Source of the DNA: Pareuzebyella sediminis
GTDB lineage: Bacteria > Bacteroidota > Bacteroidia > Flavobacteriales > Flavobacteriaceae
Assembly: GCF_008367235.1 (NCBI RefSeq)
Contig: NZ_VTZS01000002.1
Location: forward strand, 248,001-312,000
Length of the DNA: 64,000 nucleotides
Direction: 5' to 3'
Shown piece after piece: positions 53,662-62,699 of this stretch; positions within the stretch are counted from its first letter, which is position 1; each line of letters begins with the position of its first letter. A program made the position numbers and the translations under genes. The notes below the pieces were generated by a model that worked only from the letters and a program-made list of their open reading frames with translations, was not told the origin of the DNA and searched no databases.

Positions 53662-53680
53662 CCCAAACCGAAACAAGTAG

Positions 53681-54409
53681 ATGTCAGACAGTTTAGTCAT
53701 CATACCTACCTACAATGAAATTGAGAATATCGAGGCCATATTGAAGGCCGTTTTTTCATTGAACAAGAATTTTCATGTGTTGGTGGTCGACGATAATTCA
53801 CCGGACGGTACTTCTGAAAAGGTGACGGCCATGCAAAATGACTTTCCCAATACACTTTTTTTGGAGACGAGAACAGAAAAGTCAGGGTTGGGAACTGCTT
53901 ATATTCATGGTTTTAAATGGGCCATAGCAAGAAAGTATGAGTATATTTTTGAAATGGATGCCGATTTCTCGCACAATCCCGAAGATTTGTTAAGGTTATA
54001 TAGAGCATGTGCGAATGGTGCCGATGTAGTAGTGGGTTCTCGATATAAAAAGGGGGTCAATGTAGTGAATTGGCCATTGTATCGAGTTTTACTTTCGTAT
54101 GGGGCATCGTTTTACGTGAAAATTATTACGGGAATGCGCATCCATGATCCTACGGCCGGTTTTGTATGTTACAGACGTCATGTGTTGGAGAATATCAATT
54201 TAGATTCCGTACGCTTTATAGGGTATGCCTTTCAGATTGAAATGAAATTCCGGGCCTACCTAAAAAATTATACCATAGAAGAGGTTTCCATTATCTTTAG
54301 GGATCGGGTAAAGGGGAAGTCAAAGATGAGTTCCTCAATCATCAATGAGGCGGTGGTAGGGGTCTTTTTGATGAAGATGAGAAGTTTGTTTCAAAAAAGT
54401 GGGTTTTAA
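53681..54409 (+). CDS. Polyprenol monophosphomannose synthase (GT2 family)
   Basis: 242 residues: IIPTYNEIENIEAILKAVFS, VVDDNSPDGTSEKV (DDNSPDGT, nucleotide-sugar site), EMDADFSHNP (DxD-type) and GSRYKKGVNVVNWP. It transfers mannose or another sugar from GDP/UDP to polyprenyl phosphate on the inner face of the membrane. The adjacent GT39 protein would use such donors. It is followed by dihydroorotase after two bases. Confidence 0.93.
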   Translation: MSDSLVIIPTYNEIENIEAILKAVFSLNKNFHVLVVDDNSPDGTSEKVTAMQNDFPNTLFLETRTEKSGLGTAYIHGFKWAIARKYEYIFEMDADFSHNPEDLLRLYRACANGADVVVGSRYKKGVNVVNWPLYRVLLSYGASFYVKIITGMRIHDPTAGFVCYRRHVLENINLDSVRFIGYAFQIEMKFRAYLKNYTIEEVSIIFRDRVKGKSKMSSSIINEAVVGVFLMKMRSLFQKSGF

Positions 54410-54411
54410 AC

Positions 54412-55746
54412 ATGGGAAAAATACTTCTTAAAAATGCGAGGGTAGTCAACGAGAACAAAATTTTCGAAAGTGACCTTTTGATCGACGGCCCTTTAATTTC
54501 TAGAATCGAAACCGATATTTCCGATGATCGGGCCGAGGTAATCGATGTTAAGGGAAAATACCTTCTGCCCGGTGTTATTGACGACCAAGTTCATTTTCGC
54601 GAACCTGGCCTTACCCATAAAGGTGATATTGCTTCCGAGAGCAGGGCCGCCGTCGCAGGTGGCATCACTTCTTTTATGGAGCAGCCAAATACTATTCCGC
54701 AGACCACGACGATTGAAAAGCTTGAAAAAAAGTTCGATATCGCCGCGAAAACTTCGTTTGCCAATTATTCTTTTCTTTTTGGGGGTACCAATGATAATTT
54801 AGAGGAATTAAAGCGTTTGGACAGGAAGGCCTGTTCTGGAGTAAAGCTCTTTTTGGGATCTTCAACGGGCAATATGTTGGTCGATGACGAAGCGGTCATT
54901 GAAGCAATTTTCAGGAATACCGAAATGGTAATATCAGTGCATTGTGAAGACGAACATACCATACGCGAAAATTTAGAGAGGTACAAAGCACAATATGGCG
55001 ACGATATTCCTATAAAATACCATCCTCGAATTCGCAGTGAGGAGGCCTGTTACCTCTCTTCCTCAAAAGCTATAGGGCTGGCGAAAAAAACGGGCGCACG
55101 TTTACATGTTTTTCACCTTTCTACGGCGAAGGAGACCGACTTGTTCAGAAACGATATTCCTTTGGAAGATAAAAAGATTACCGCTGAGGTCTGTATCCAT
55201 CATTTGTGGTTTTCAGAGGTCGACTACGACAGCAAGGGTACGCTGATCAAATGGAATCCGGCGGTCAAGAAAGCTTCCGATCGTGAGGGCTTATGGAAAG
55301 CTTTGCTCGATGATCGATTGGATGTCATTGCCACCGATCACGCTCCCCACCTGTTCCAAGAGAAAGACGACGTATATACAAAAGCGCCTTCTGGCGGGCC
55401 TTTGGTTCAGCATGCGCTTCCGGCCATGATGGAGAAATATCACGAGGGCATCCTCCCCTTGGAAAAGTTGGTCGAAAAAATGTGCCATAATCCCGCAAAA
55501 CTTTTTCAGGTTGAGAAAAGAGGGTATGTACGAGAGGGTTATTTTGCGGATTTAGTCATTATTAGTCCAAACGACCCCTGGCAGGTGTCAAAAGGTAATA
55601 TTGCGTATAAATGTGGATGGTCACCTTTTGAAGGTAGCGTTTTTCGCTCTAAAGTAACGCACACTTTCGTCAATGGTCATTTGGCCTACCAAAATGGTGA
55701 AATTTCATCGTTTCGAAATGGGCAAAGACTCACTTTCGACAGATGA
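54412..55746 (+). CDS. pyrC: Dihydroorotase
   Basis: 444 residues. GVIDDQVHFREPGLTHKGDI holds the metal site; the usual HxH reads QxH, as in the Bacteroidota clade of this enzyme (I recall the same in Porphyromonas). The bridging Lys region is GVKLFLGSSTGNM, with later metal and substrate parts HCEDEH, FHLSTAKE and ATDHAPH. It closes carbamoyl aspartate to dihydroorotate in pyrimidine synthesis. It starts two bases after the preceding gene and precedes a DUF4296 lipoprotein. Confidence 0.94.
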   Translation: MGKILLKNARVVNENKIFESDLLIDGPLISRIETDISDDRAEVIDVKGKYLLPGVIDDQVHFREPGLTHKGDIASESRAAVAGGITSFMEQPNTIPQTTTIEKLEKKFDIAAKTSFANYSFLFGGTNDNLEELKRLDRKACSGVKLFLGSSTGNMLVDDEAVIEAIFRNTEMVISVHCEDEHTIRENLERYKAQYGDDIPIKYHPRIRSEEACYLSSSKAIGLAKKTGARLHVFHLSTAKETDLFRNDIPLEDKKITAEVCIHHLWFSEVDYDSKGTLIKWNPAVKKASDREGLWKALLDDRLDVIATDHAPHLFQEKDDVYTKAPSGGPLVQHALPAMMEKYHEGILPLEKLVEKMCHNPAKLFQVEKRGYVREGYFADLVIISPNDPWQVSKGNIAYKCGWSPFEGSVFRSKVTHTFVNGHLAYQNGEISSFRNGQRLTFDR

Positions 55747-55782
55747 AAAAATGTAGAAAGCCATACTAATTAATCATAGAGG

Positions 55783-56238
55783 ATGCCTTTAGTCAAGAAA
55801 TATCTGTCTTTGAAAAATAGTTTCAGTTTCGTACTGATTGCTTTTTTCATGTCCTGCAATGAGCAACTTATGGAAAAACCCGACCGGCTTATCCCTCGCG
55901 ACAAAATGGTATCGGTGCTAAAAGATCTGGCACTGGTCAATGCGGCCAAAACTACAAATATTACCCGGTTGCGTGAGAAGAACTTAGACCCAATGGTCTA
56001 CGTGTTCGAAAAATACGATATTGATAGTGTTCAATTTGTCGAAAGCGATCGCTATTATGCGTCATTGCCCGTAGAGTACGAAAAAATTTATCAAGAGGTA
56101 GAAGCGGAAATCCAGAAAGATATCGACGTGTTAAAAGAGGCAGAAGCCCGGCAGGATAGTTTAGAGCGATTAGAATATGAGGCAAGGCAGGCCGAGAGAA
56201 AAGCAGCAAATCAAGCCGCTACGGATTCTCTTCCTTGA
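55783..56238 (+). CDS. DUF4296 lipoprotein
   Basis: 151 residues with lipoprotein signal (SFSFVLIAFFMSC, Cys 25). DUF4296 features: KPDRLIPRDKMVSVLKDLAL, YVFEKYDIDSVQFVESDRYY, and an acidic, Ala/Glu/Arg-rich C-terminal coil. It is a flavobacterial lipoprotein of unknown function and usually follows dihydroorotase. The 3' end overlaps the convergent SDR gene by 20 bases. Confidence 0.88.
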   Translation: MPLVKKYLSLKNSFSFVLIAFFMSCNEQLMEKPDRLIPRDKMVSVLKDLALVNAAKTTNITRLREKNLDPMVYVFEKYDIDSVQFVESDRYYASLPVEYEKIYQEVEAEIQKDIDVLKEAEARQDSLERLEYEARQAERKAANQAATDSLP

Positions 56239-57226
56239 ATTGGGCACAACTAAAGCGGATTGGCCCGTCAAGCGGGGTAAACTCAAAACCTAAATCTCTT
56301 TTGGTCTTTTGGGTGTCATATATTTCCCTGTTTTTTAAAGAGCGTATAGCGTTCTTGGTAATTCTTCTTCCACTTTTAAAAATCAGGTTTCCGAGCCAAT
56401 CGAACCAACGGCCGATTTCCAATTGCCAGAATTTTAATTCCTTTGTAGGGGGAGTGATTTCGAAAACCTTACATATTTCGCCCAATATCTTTTTGTAAGT
56501 CCAATTTTCGCCCACTGCGATATAGCGTTCATTCTTAATGTCTGATTCCATCAGGGCTATCATCAAACGCACCACATCGTTTACAGCTACAAATCCTGTA
56601 CCTCCCGGAGGGTGATATCGATGTCCTTTTTTGGCAATTGAAAAGAGCTCGCCGCTTCCCGAATCCCAGAAACCAGGCCCTATGATTACACCCGGATTTA
56701 CCATGACCACCTCAAGACCTTCCTGAGAGCCTCGCCATACTTCCATTTCTGCGGCCTGTTTGGTAAGACCGTAGACGTTGGCCTCATGGGGCGTCCAAGG
56801 GTTCTCTTCGTTCGTTTTGGCTCCATCCATGCTTTTTCCGATAGCCCCCACGGTACTGGCATAGCATAGTTTTTCTATGGAATGGGTAATGCACAGATTG
56901 ACGATATTGGCCGTGCCCTCTGTATTTATTTTTTGAAGCTTTTTGTAGTTCGCCGGGTCGAAAGAAATAAGTGCGGCCGCATGATAGACATGGGTGACGC
57001 CCCTAAAGGCCTTTTCCAATGCTGGAATATCATTGATATCGGTCTCTACCCAATCGATTTTTTTAAACAGATAGGGTGCATTTTCCCGATAGTAACCGAA
57101 TACTTTTTCGACCCTTTTAAGATCGCTCTCCTTTCTATGGATGGCCCGAACCGACGGGTAATTTTCAACCAATTGCAATAAAAGGTGGCTGCCTAGCAAG
57201 CCCGTACCTCCCGTAATAAGAATCAT
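56219..57226 (-). CDS. Extended SDR (NAD-dependent epimerase/dehydratase family)
   Basis: 335 residues. N-terminal NAD motif MILITGGTGLLGSHLLLQLV, Ser in YASTVGAIG, catalytic YxxxK in EANVYGLTKQAAEM and NPGVIIGPGFW. The class is extended SDR, like dihydroflavonol reductase/epimerase proteins. The substrate cannot be told. It is divergent from tyrS. Confidence 0.88.
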   Translation of the reverse strand: MILITGGTGLLGSHLLLQLVENYPSVRAIHRKESDLKRVEKVFGYYRENAPYLFKKIDWVETDINDIPALEKAFRGVTHVYHAAALISFDPANYKKLQKINTEGTANIVNLCITHSIEKLCYASTVGAIGKSMDGAKTNEENPWTPHEANVYGLTKQAAEMEVWRGSQEGLEVVMVNPGVIIGPGFWDSGSGELFSIAKKGHRYHPPGGTGFVAVNDVVRLMIALMESDIKNERYIAVGENWTYKKILGEICKVFEITPPTKELKFWQLEIGRWFDWLGNLIFKSGRRITKNAIRSLKNREIYDTQKTKRDLGFEFTPLDGPIRFSCAQFKEENP

Positions 57227-57293
57227 AGTTCAAATTTAAAGAATCGTTTTGGATAAATTCCCCTCTTATGCTCGGGAGACTCCGATTTACTTT

Positions 57294-57301
57294 TATCTTT
57301 G
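57294..57301 (+). promoter_or_regulatory. Promoter -7 element of tyrS
   Basis: TATCTTTG is a perfect TAnnTTTG. It lies inside the long open frame upstream of tyrS, which supports the start codon at 57328. Confidence 0.6.
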
Positions 57302-57327
57302 CTCGATATATTTACAAGAGACGATAT

Positions 57328-58623
57328 ATGGTTACAAATTTTGTGGATGAATTGAAATGGAGAGGCATGTTGCACGATGTCATGCCTGGAACGGAAGATC
57401 ATCTTGCCAGTGCTATGCAAAGTGCATATTTGGGAATCGATCCCACGGCCGATTCCCTTCATATAGGTCATTTGGTAGGCGTAATGATGCTACGGCACTT
57501 TCAATTGGCCGGTCACAAACCCTATGCATTAATCGGCGGTGCTACAGGAATGATAGGTGACCCTTCTGGTAAATCTGCAGAACGTAATCTTTTGGATGAG
57601 CCTACTTTACGGCATAACCAAAAGGCTCTGAAGGAGCAACTTTCTCGATTTTTAGATTTCGATAGTGCTTTGGAAAATGCGGCAGTTTTGGTGAACAATT
57701 ACGATTGGATGAAGGATTTCTCTTTTCTCGATTTCATCCGCGATGTTGGCAAGCATATTACGGTAAATTATATGATGGCCAAGGATTCGGTAAAGAAGCG
57801 ACTGTCGGCCGAAGCCAAAGAAGGCATGTCTTTTACCGAATTCACCTATCAACTTGTACAGGGCTATGATTTTCTTTATCTCTACCAAAAGTATCATTGT
57901 ACCCTGCAAATGGGGGGTAGCGATCAATGGGGAAATATTACTACAGGAACCGAACTTATCCGCCGAATAGGCAATGGTAAGGGATATGCCCTGACTTGTC
58001 CTTTAATAACCAAAGCGGATGGCACAAAATTCGGAAAGACCGAAAGTGGAAATGTGTGGTTGGATTCCGAACGAACATCCCCTTATCGTTTTTATCAATA
58101 TTGGCTCAATACTTCTGATGAAGACGCGGAGAAATATATCAAGATATTCACTTTTCTTTCCAAGGAAGAAATAGAAAATCTAGTGGAGGAACATCAAAAA
58201 GCACCTCATTTAAGAGCCTTGCAAAAACGCCTTGCCGAAGATATCACTACCATGGTACATTCGGAGGAAGAGTTAGTTAATGCACAAAAGGCCAGCGACA
58301 TCCTTTTTGGTAAATCGACTTCCGAGGATTTAAAAAAATTAGATGAGAAGACCTTTCTAGATGTTTTTGATGGAGTTCCCCAAGCCAGCATGACCAAAAC
58401 GGAATTTGAAAACGGATTGGATATGATCGGGGCGCTTGCTGACAAAACCGGGTTTTTGAGTTCCAATAGTGAAGCAAGACGCGAGTTGAAACAGAATTCT
58501 ATTTCGGTGAACAAAGAAAAGGTTGGGCAAGGCTATACTATTACAGCTTCTGATTTAATCAACGATAAATACGTGCTACTGCAACGAGGGAAAAAGAAAT
58601 ATTTTGTGCTCGTAGTCGATTGA
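57328..58623 (+). CDS. tyrS: Tyrosyl-tRNA synthetase
   Basis: 431 residues from the ATG at 57328 ([20 protein letters not shown]). HIGH motif in [20 protein letters not shown], tyrosine-binding [25 protein letters not shown]-like [13 protein letters not shown], and a C-terminal S4-like RNA-binding domain ending KKYFVLVVD. The promoter -7 element 27 bases upstream supports this start. Confidence 0.96.
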   Translation: MVTNFVDELKWRGMLHDVMPGTEDHLASAMQSAYLGIDPTADSLHIGHLVGVMMLRHFQLAGHKPYALIGGATGMIGDPSGKSAERNLLDEPTLRHNQKALKEQLSRFLDFDSALENAAVLVNNYDWMKDFSFLDFIRDVGKHITVNYMMAKDSVKKRLSAEAKEGMSFTEFTYQLVQGYDFLYLYQKYHCTLQMGGSDQWGNITTGTELIRRIGNGKGYALTCPLITKADGTKFGKTESGNVWLDSERTSPYRFYQYWLNTSDEDAEKYIKIFTFLSKEEIENLVEEHQKAPHLRALQKRLAEDITTMVHSEEELVNAQKASDILFGKSTSEDLKKLDEKTFLDVFDGVPQASMTKTEFENGLDMIGALADKTGFLSSNSEARRELKQNSISVNKEKVGQGYTITASDLINDKYVLLQRGKKKYFVLVVD

Positions 58624-58701
58624 TCGATAATGTGTATCTAGCTCAATAAATTAGCGATACCTGCGTTACCAAAGAAGAACGCTTTACAATCCAGATAGAT
58701 T

Positions 58702-59232
58702 ATGCGTGTTTTTTTGATCTTGCTTTTCTTTGGTTTTGTCACCTTAGGTTGCGATAAGATTGACGATCTTACCAAATTCAATATGGAGTATGCGACCGAG
58801 GTCACAATTCCATCGTCCACAGGAATCGATTTACCGTTTGACCTGTTCACTCCCGAAATGGAGACCAATTCAGAATCACAATTCGAGGTGAACGATACCC
58901 GAAAAGATCTTATCGAACAGATTAAGCTTACCGAGTTACTCTTAACGATCACTTCACCGTCAAATGCCGATTTCAGTTTTTTGGAGTCCATTGATATCTA
59001 TATTTCGGCCGAGGGACTAGATGAGATAAAAATCGCTTCGGAAGCAAGTGTCGACCCCGATACCGGAAATACTTTAGATGTAGATGTAATCGATATTGAT
59101 ATTAAGGAATATATCAAAAAAGACAAGTTCAACCTCCGTTTGAATACGGTTACCGACGAGGTAATGAGCACGGATCATAAGATAGAAGTACATTCTATAT
59201 TTTTTGTGGATGCCAAGATTTTGGGGATATAA
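58702..59232 (+). CDS. Lipoprotein, unknown function
   Basis: 176 residues with lipobox (MRVFLILLFFGFVTLGC, Cys 17). The mature part has beta-rich sequence with EVTIPSSTGIDLPFDLFTPE and LTELLLTITSPSNADFSFLE. I do not recognise a family. It is followed by a second, broken lipoprotein gene. Confidence 0.65.
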   Translation: MRVFLILLFFGFVTLGCDKIDDLTKFNMEYATEVTIPSSTGIDLPFDLFTPEMETNSESQFEVNDTRKDLIEQIKLTELLLTITSPSNADFSFLESIDIYISAEGLDEIKIASEASVDPDTGNTLDVDVIDIDIKEYIKKDKFNLRLNTVTDEVMSTDHKIEVHSIFFVDAKILGI

Positions 59233-59329
59233 CCCATATCGCTTGAGCTGGCCAATGACCATCCGGGATAAAATAGCATCGCGTTATGCACAACCTTTTT
59301 CGTTTCGGCTATCTTGATGGAAAACGGGT

Positions 59330-59754
59330 ATGAAGTCAATTGCACCGGTATTCGTTGCTTTTCTCTGCTTTTTTGGTTCTCTAGGTTGCTCGAAAGAGGA
59401 TAGTGGGCATAACTATGGGAACTAATTGTTGGAACTTGGCATAGAAGTGTCGATTACGCGGACCAAGACCAGTCACGAACGGTCGAATGGACTTTTAAGG
59501 ACGATGGAACCATGGAAATCGTTTTTATGAAGTTCCAAAGAAGTACCGGTGATTTTCTAGGATATAGTTATGTAAGCATTGGCGAATATTCTCTTGCCGA
59601 TACCCATATTTCGATTTATAATGTAACTACCTTCTCCCACAGTTTTGATGGAGCCGAATGGATTGAGGATGCCGAATACCTATCGGATAAGGAGTCTTTT
59701 TTTCAAATAGAAGGCAAGGACCTTCAATCGAATAAAGAATTGGACGTTGATTAG
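59330..59754 (+). pseudogene. Frameshifted lipocalin-like lipoprotein gene
   Basis: ATG at 59330 begins a lipoprotein signal peptide (MKSIAPVFVAFLCFFGSLGC) but stops at TAA 59423-59425 after 31 codons. In another frame the protein continues immediately with LIVGTWHRSVDYADQDQSRT and TFKDDGTMEIVFMKF to a stop at 59754, a lipocalin-like beta pattern. Restoring one A (gggaaacta for gggaacta near 59421) would join the frames. It is either a recent pseudogene, a phase-variable run, or a sequencing error. Confidence 0.7.
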
Positions 59755-59911
59755 ATTTTTTGTGATGATACATTTGACTGTGTTGGGTCTGAGACGTTGA
59801 CAAGACGCTAAAAACGGGTCCGCAGACCCTATCCGGAGTTATCCTTACCTATCGATTTCTCTTTTATCGGTCATATGCTACATAGAACATGGGAAATAGT
59901 ATTGGATTTTC

Positions 59912-60898
59912 TCAAAGCATCATTAAATTACAGCCCCGAACATCGGAATGATCAAAACGGCCCAGTACTTCAAAGCCGCCATTGACGTTGACTTTTCCTA
60001 AATCTTGGGTGGCGATAAAGGAACAGGAATGCCGATTGGCCAAATCTATAATGTTAAGTCCTCCTGTTTTACCGATGGGTTGATAGCTTAGGGGATCTTG
60101 AGTGCTACGTATTTTGACATTCATCCATGGCGGGGTCTCAAAAACACCATTGCCTTTTGAGTAGGCTTGTGAAAGCAATTCGGTCATACCATATTCGGAA
60201 TGAATTCGGTCGATCCCAAACCCTTTCTTTAGACGGTCATGAAGTTCTTCGCGAATAAGTTCCTTTCTGCGCCCTTTCATGCCACCGGTCTCCATCACTA
60301 TGGTGTGGCGAAGTTGTAGTGGGTATTGCTCGACCATATCCAAGAGGGCAAAGGAGACCCCGATCAATAGTGTTTTCGTTCCACTGTGCTCGAGCTTTTC
60401 CAGTTTGTCCCGCAATTCTGCCATATTATTGAGATAGAAACCGCTTTGTGGATGACCGCTTTTTACGATCAAGTCTTGGACCATATATACCAAGGAAGAA
60501 CCTTCCCTTTCGAGATAGGAGGGCAAAAGAGCAAGTACACAGTAGTTCTTTATGGCGCCATAGAAGTATTGAAATCCTTTGCTATAGCTTTTTTTATAAA
60601 ATTCCAGGTCCTGAACAAAATGCTTACTGGTTTGACTTCCGGTAGTTCCGCTACTACTGAATACGATAACGCTCCGCTCTTTCCCTGAAATGATTTTGTG
60701 GGTCTTAAAAAATGAAATAGGTAGAAAGGGAATATCATCGACCTGTTGCACTGAACCTGCATTCTTTTTCAAATAATCACAAAATTGGCGGTAGGTTGTA
60801 TTCCATTTATATTGATAGTTAAATGTTTCCAAGGCTCTGGCCTCAAAATCCGTTTGCGAAGTAATATTAAATATAGACTCAAAGGCCATTGAACTCAA
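59912..60898 (-). CDS. LuxE-like acyl-protein synthetase/acyl transferase
   Basis: 328 residues. The adenylate-forming loop is VFSSSGTTGSQTSKHFV, with later GTKTLLIGVSFALLDMVEQY, METGGMKGRRKELIREEL and SEYGMTELLSQAYS (conserved Tyr/Gly-Met-Thr-Glu motif of the ANL family). It is a LuxE/PaaK-type family found widely in Bacteroidota as an enzyme of unknown substrate. Start is MSSM or three codons later. Confidence 0.85.
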   Translation of the reverse strand: MSSMAFESIFNITSQTDFEARALETFNYQYKWNTTYRQFCDYLKKNAGSVQQVDDIPFLPISFFKTHKIISGKERSVIVFSSSGTTGSQTSKHFVQDLEFYKKSYSKGFQYFYGAIKNYCVLALLPSYLEREGSSLVYMVQDLIVKSGHPQSGFYLNNMAELRDKLEKLEHSGTKTLLIGVSFALLDMVEQYPLQLRHTIVMETGGMKGRRKELIREELHDRLKKGFGIDRIHSEYGMTELLSQAYSKGNGVFETPPWMNVKIRSTQDPLSYQPIGKTGGLNIIDLANRHSCSFIATQDLGKVNVNGGFEVLGRFDHSDVRGCNLMML

Positions 60899-61051
60899 TT
60901 TAAGACTTTAAAAATAATCATATCACTTACGTTGAAAGTAAAGAAAGGTGATAAAGACCCATTTGGAAGAAAAAAAATTGACTTCTTGACAATTTCGGGG
61001 AAGTCTTTTAACATAAGACAACGCAAACCGTTAATTTTTACTAAATAACAG

Positions 61052-61100
61052 GTGCATTTGCCTGTAATTCTTGGTAATGCACTTATTACCTGTACCTTTA
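61052..61100 (+). promoter_or_regulatory. Promoter and nested inverted repeats before the FKBP gene
   Basis: TTG at 61071-61073 and TACCTTTA at 61093-61100 are separated by 19 bases, a near-consensus promoter. Two perfect inverted repeats overlap it: GTGCATT/AATGCAC (61052-61058, 61076-61082) and GGTAAT/ATTACC (61073-61078, 61085-61090). They may be operator half-sites. Confidence 0.5.
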
Positions 61101-61152
61101 CGAAAATAGCTTCGAACAAAAGAAGCTTAATTTTTAAAACTAAATTTACATT

Positions 61153-61584
61153 ATGAGTCAAGTAAAGAATAATGATACGGTAAAGGTACATTACACGGGG
61201 AAGCTAAACGACGGACAAGTATTCGATAGTTCGCTGGAACGTGGGGAACCCTTACAATTCACCATGGGAAAGGGTCAACTTATTCCAGGCTTCGAAAAAG
61301 GACTTCTTGATATGAAGGTAAAAGAGAAGAAAACGATAACCATACCTAAAAAAGAGGCTTATGGAGAACCAAAAGGAGAGTTGATCCAAGAGGTGCCTAA
61401 AGAGCAGTTGCCTGCAGACCTAGAACCCAAGGTCGGTATGGGACTCGTATCACAGACTCAGAGCGGGCAAGAAATTAATTTGATCGTAAAAGAAGTGAAT
61501 GAAGACACTATCGTAGTTGATGGTAACCATCCTTTAGCTGGTAAAGACTTGGTCTTTGACCTGGAAGTGGTCGAGATTCTTTAG
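61153..61584 (+). CDS. FKBP-type peptidyl-prolyl isomerase, SlyD-like
   Basis: 143 residues: KNNDTVKVHYTGKLNDGQVF, FTMGKGQLIPGFEKGLLDMK, KEAYGEPKGELIQEVPKEQL with the inserted IF domain, and NHPLAGKDLVFDLEV. The order is that of SlyD-type FKBPs, which are chaperone/isomerases, but it lacks the His-rich metal-binding tail of E. coli SlyD. It has no signal peptide, so it is cytosolic. Confidence 0.93.
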   Translation: MSQVKNNDTVKVHYTGKLNDGQVFDSSLERGEPLQFTMGKGQLIPGFEKGLLDMKVKEKKTITIPKKEAYGEPKGELIQEVPKEQLPADLEPKVGMGLVSQTQSGQEINLIVKEVNEDTIVVDGNHPLAGKDLVFDLEVVEIL

Positions 61585-61612
61585 TCAGAATATACTATAA
61601 TTTATACCGGTA

Positions 61613-61643
61613 AAAGTCCTTCTCTAAAAGAAGGGCTTTTTTT
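61613..61643. terminator. Terminator between the FKBP gene and the sorting-domain gene
   Basis: AAAGTCCTTCT (61613-61623) and AGAAGGGCTTT (61629-61639) form an 11-pair stem with one wobble and a five-base loop, followed by a T run. The A-rich 5' flank would serve the opposite strand, as fits the convergent genes. Confidence 0.88.
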
Positions 61644-61965
61644 ATTTAATTACCAGTTTTCGGGTAATGGTTCTCTGGTTTTCGGAGATTTGCAAAACAT
61701 ATACTCCTGGCGACAATCTTGAGATGTTTAAATGCGAAGTTTCGATTTGATCTCTAAGTACCACTTCACCAAATACATCATAGACGAGAATTGTCTTGAT
61801 ATCATTATCTTTTGTTATCACCTGCACCACATCGCCGAACGCTGGATTGGGATACAACTTAAAATCCGCTATTTCCTCATTTTTTTGATTCTGAAGGGTT
61901 TGGGGCTCTTGGGCATAGAGCATAGTAGAGAATACAATGAACAGTGCAAAGTAGATAGGTCGCAT
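61642..61965 (-). CDS. Sorting-domain-only secreted mini-protein (T9SS type A), copy 1
   Basis: 107 residues: signal peptide MRPIYFALFIVFSTMLYAQ, a short polar linker, then a type A C-terminal domain of type IX secretion (FKLYPNPAFGDVVQVITK; ILVYDVFGEVVLRD; GVYVLQISENQRTITRKLVI). No other domain is present, so it would carry only its own secretion signal. A second such gene follows at 62238. Confidence 0.85.
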   Translation of the reverse strand: MRPIYFALFIVFSTMLYAQEPQTLQNQKNEEIADFKLYPNPAFGDVVQVITKDNDIKTILVYDVFGEVVLRDQIETSHLNISRLSPGVYVLQISENQRTITRKLVIK

Positions 61966-62237
61966 AAGTATTGATTTGGGATCAACAGTATAAAAGTAAC
62001 TACTCCATCCAATTTCAAGACGAAATTGTTGTGAAATTCGACAAATTGTACGTGTACGGAAAGGGCCAGACCGTTCATCGGTAAATTTGGCTATTGGGCG
62101 ACCATAGAAATCGGTGATTTTCAGAGTGTAATGGCAATAGAGGCGAAAACAAACCTAGTTGCCCTGGTTAAAATTTTTAGACCTAAGAATCTAGGGTGAT
62201 CTACTCGTTGCTGAGATTTAGAGAAGCGAAAACAGTA

Positions 62238-62546
62238 CTACTTTATAATAAGTTTTCGGGTGGCCACTTTGTTGTTCTGATAGACCCGAAGTACATATAC
62301 CCCAGCATCCAGATTGTTTAAAAACAATTCAACTCCGTTGAGTTTAGTGTCCAACACTTGGGTACCCAAAACATCGTAGATAGCTATTTGTTTGGGCGAA
62401 TTATCCATGGTACGAATAAAGACTTTACCTTCCGTAACGGGATTTGGATATAGTTTGAACCCCTCGATATCCCCGTTGTTTCGGGCATCTTGCCCAAACG
62501 CAAAAGAAACGGTCAAAAAGGCTACAATGAGGTAAAAGTGCTTCAT
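62238..62546 (-). CDS. Sorting-domain-only secreted mini-protein (T9SS type A), copy 2
   Basis: 102 residues: signal peptide MKHFYLIVAFLTVSFAFGQ and a type A sorting domain (FKLYPNPVTEGKVFIRTMDN; IAIYDVLGTQVLDTKLNG; GVYVLRVYQNNKVATRKLII). It parallels copy 1 in layout but differs in sequence, so both are old. Between the two are 272 bases with no visible gene. Confidence 0.87.
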   Translation of the reverse strand: MKHFYLIVAFLTVSFAFGQDARNNGDIEGFKLYPNPVTEGKVFIRTMDNSPKQIAIYDVLGTQVLDTKLNGVELFLNNLDAGVYVLRVYQNNKVATRKLIIK

Positions 62547-62573
62547 GTAATAGTGTTAGCAAAAAATATACCA

Positions 62574-62581
62574 CAAATATA
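62574..62581 (-). promoter_or_regulatory. Promoter -7 element of sorting-domain gene copy 2
   Basis: On the minus strand the bases read TATATTTG, with a TTG 23 bases upstream (62605-62607). The start codon is 27 bases further down. Confidence 0.6.
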
Positions 62582-62644
62582 CGAAATCTTCGTTTTCATC
62601 GTTGCAACGATTGTACATATGGACTGAAAAAAAGGTTAAAATAC

Positions 62645-62672
62645 AAAAAGCCCGGCATAAGCCGGACTTTTT
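62645..62672 (-). terminator. Terminator of the parallel beta-helix gene
   Basis: AAAAAGCCCGGC (62645-62656) and GCCGGACTTTTT (62661-62672) pair with one mismatch around a four-base loop; on the minus strand the hairpin ends in TTTTT, 28 bases after the stop codon. Confidence 0.85.
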
Positions 62673-62699
62673 AAAAGGTGAAAAGGTTTTTAATGAGGT

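Noticed and set aside
54412-55746. Dihydroorotase with Gln in place of the first metal His (QVH instead of HxH)
   Set aside because: The same DDQVHF sequence is, to my knowledge, normal in the Bacteroidota clade of this enzyme, so it is not a sign of inactivation.
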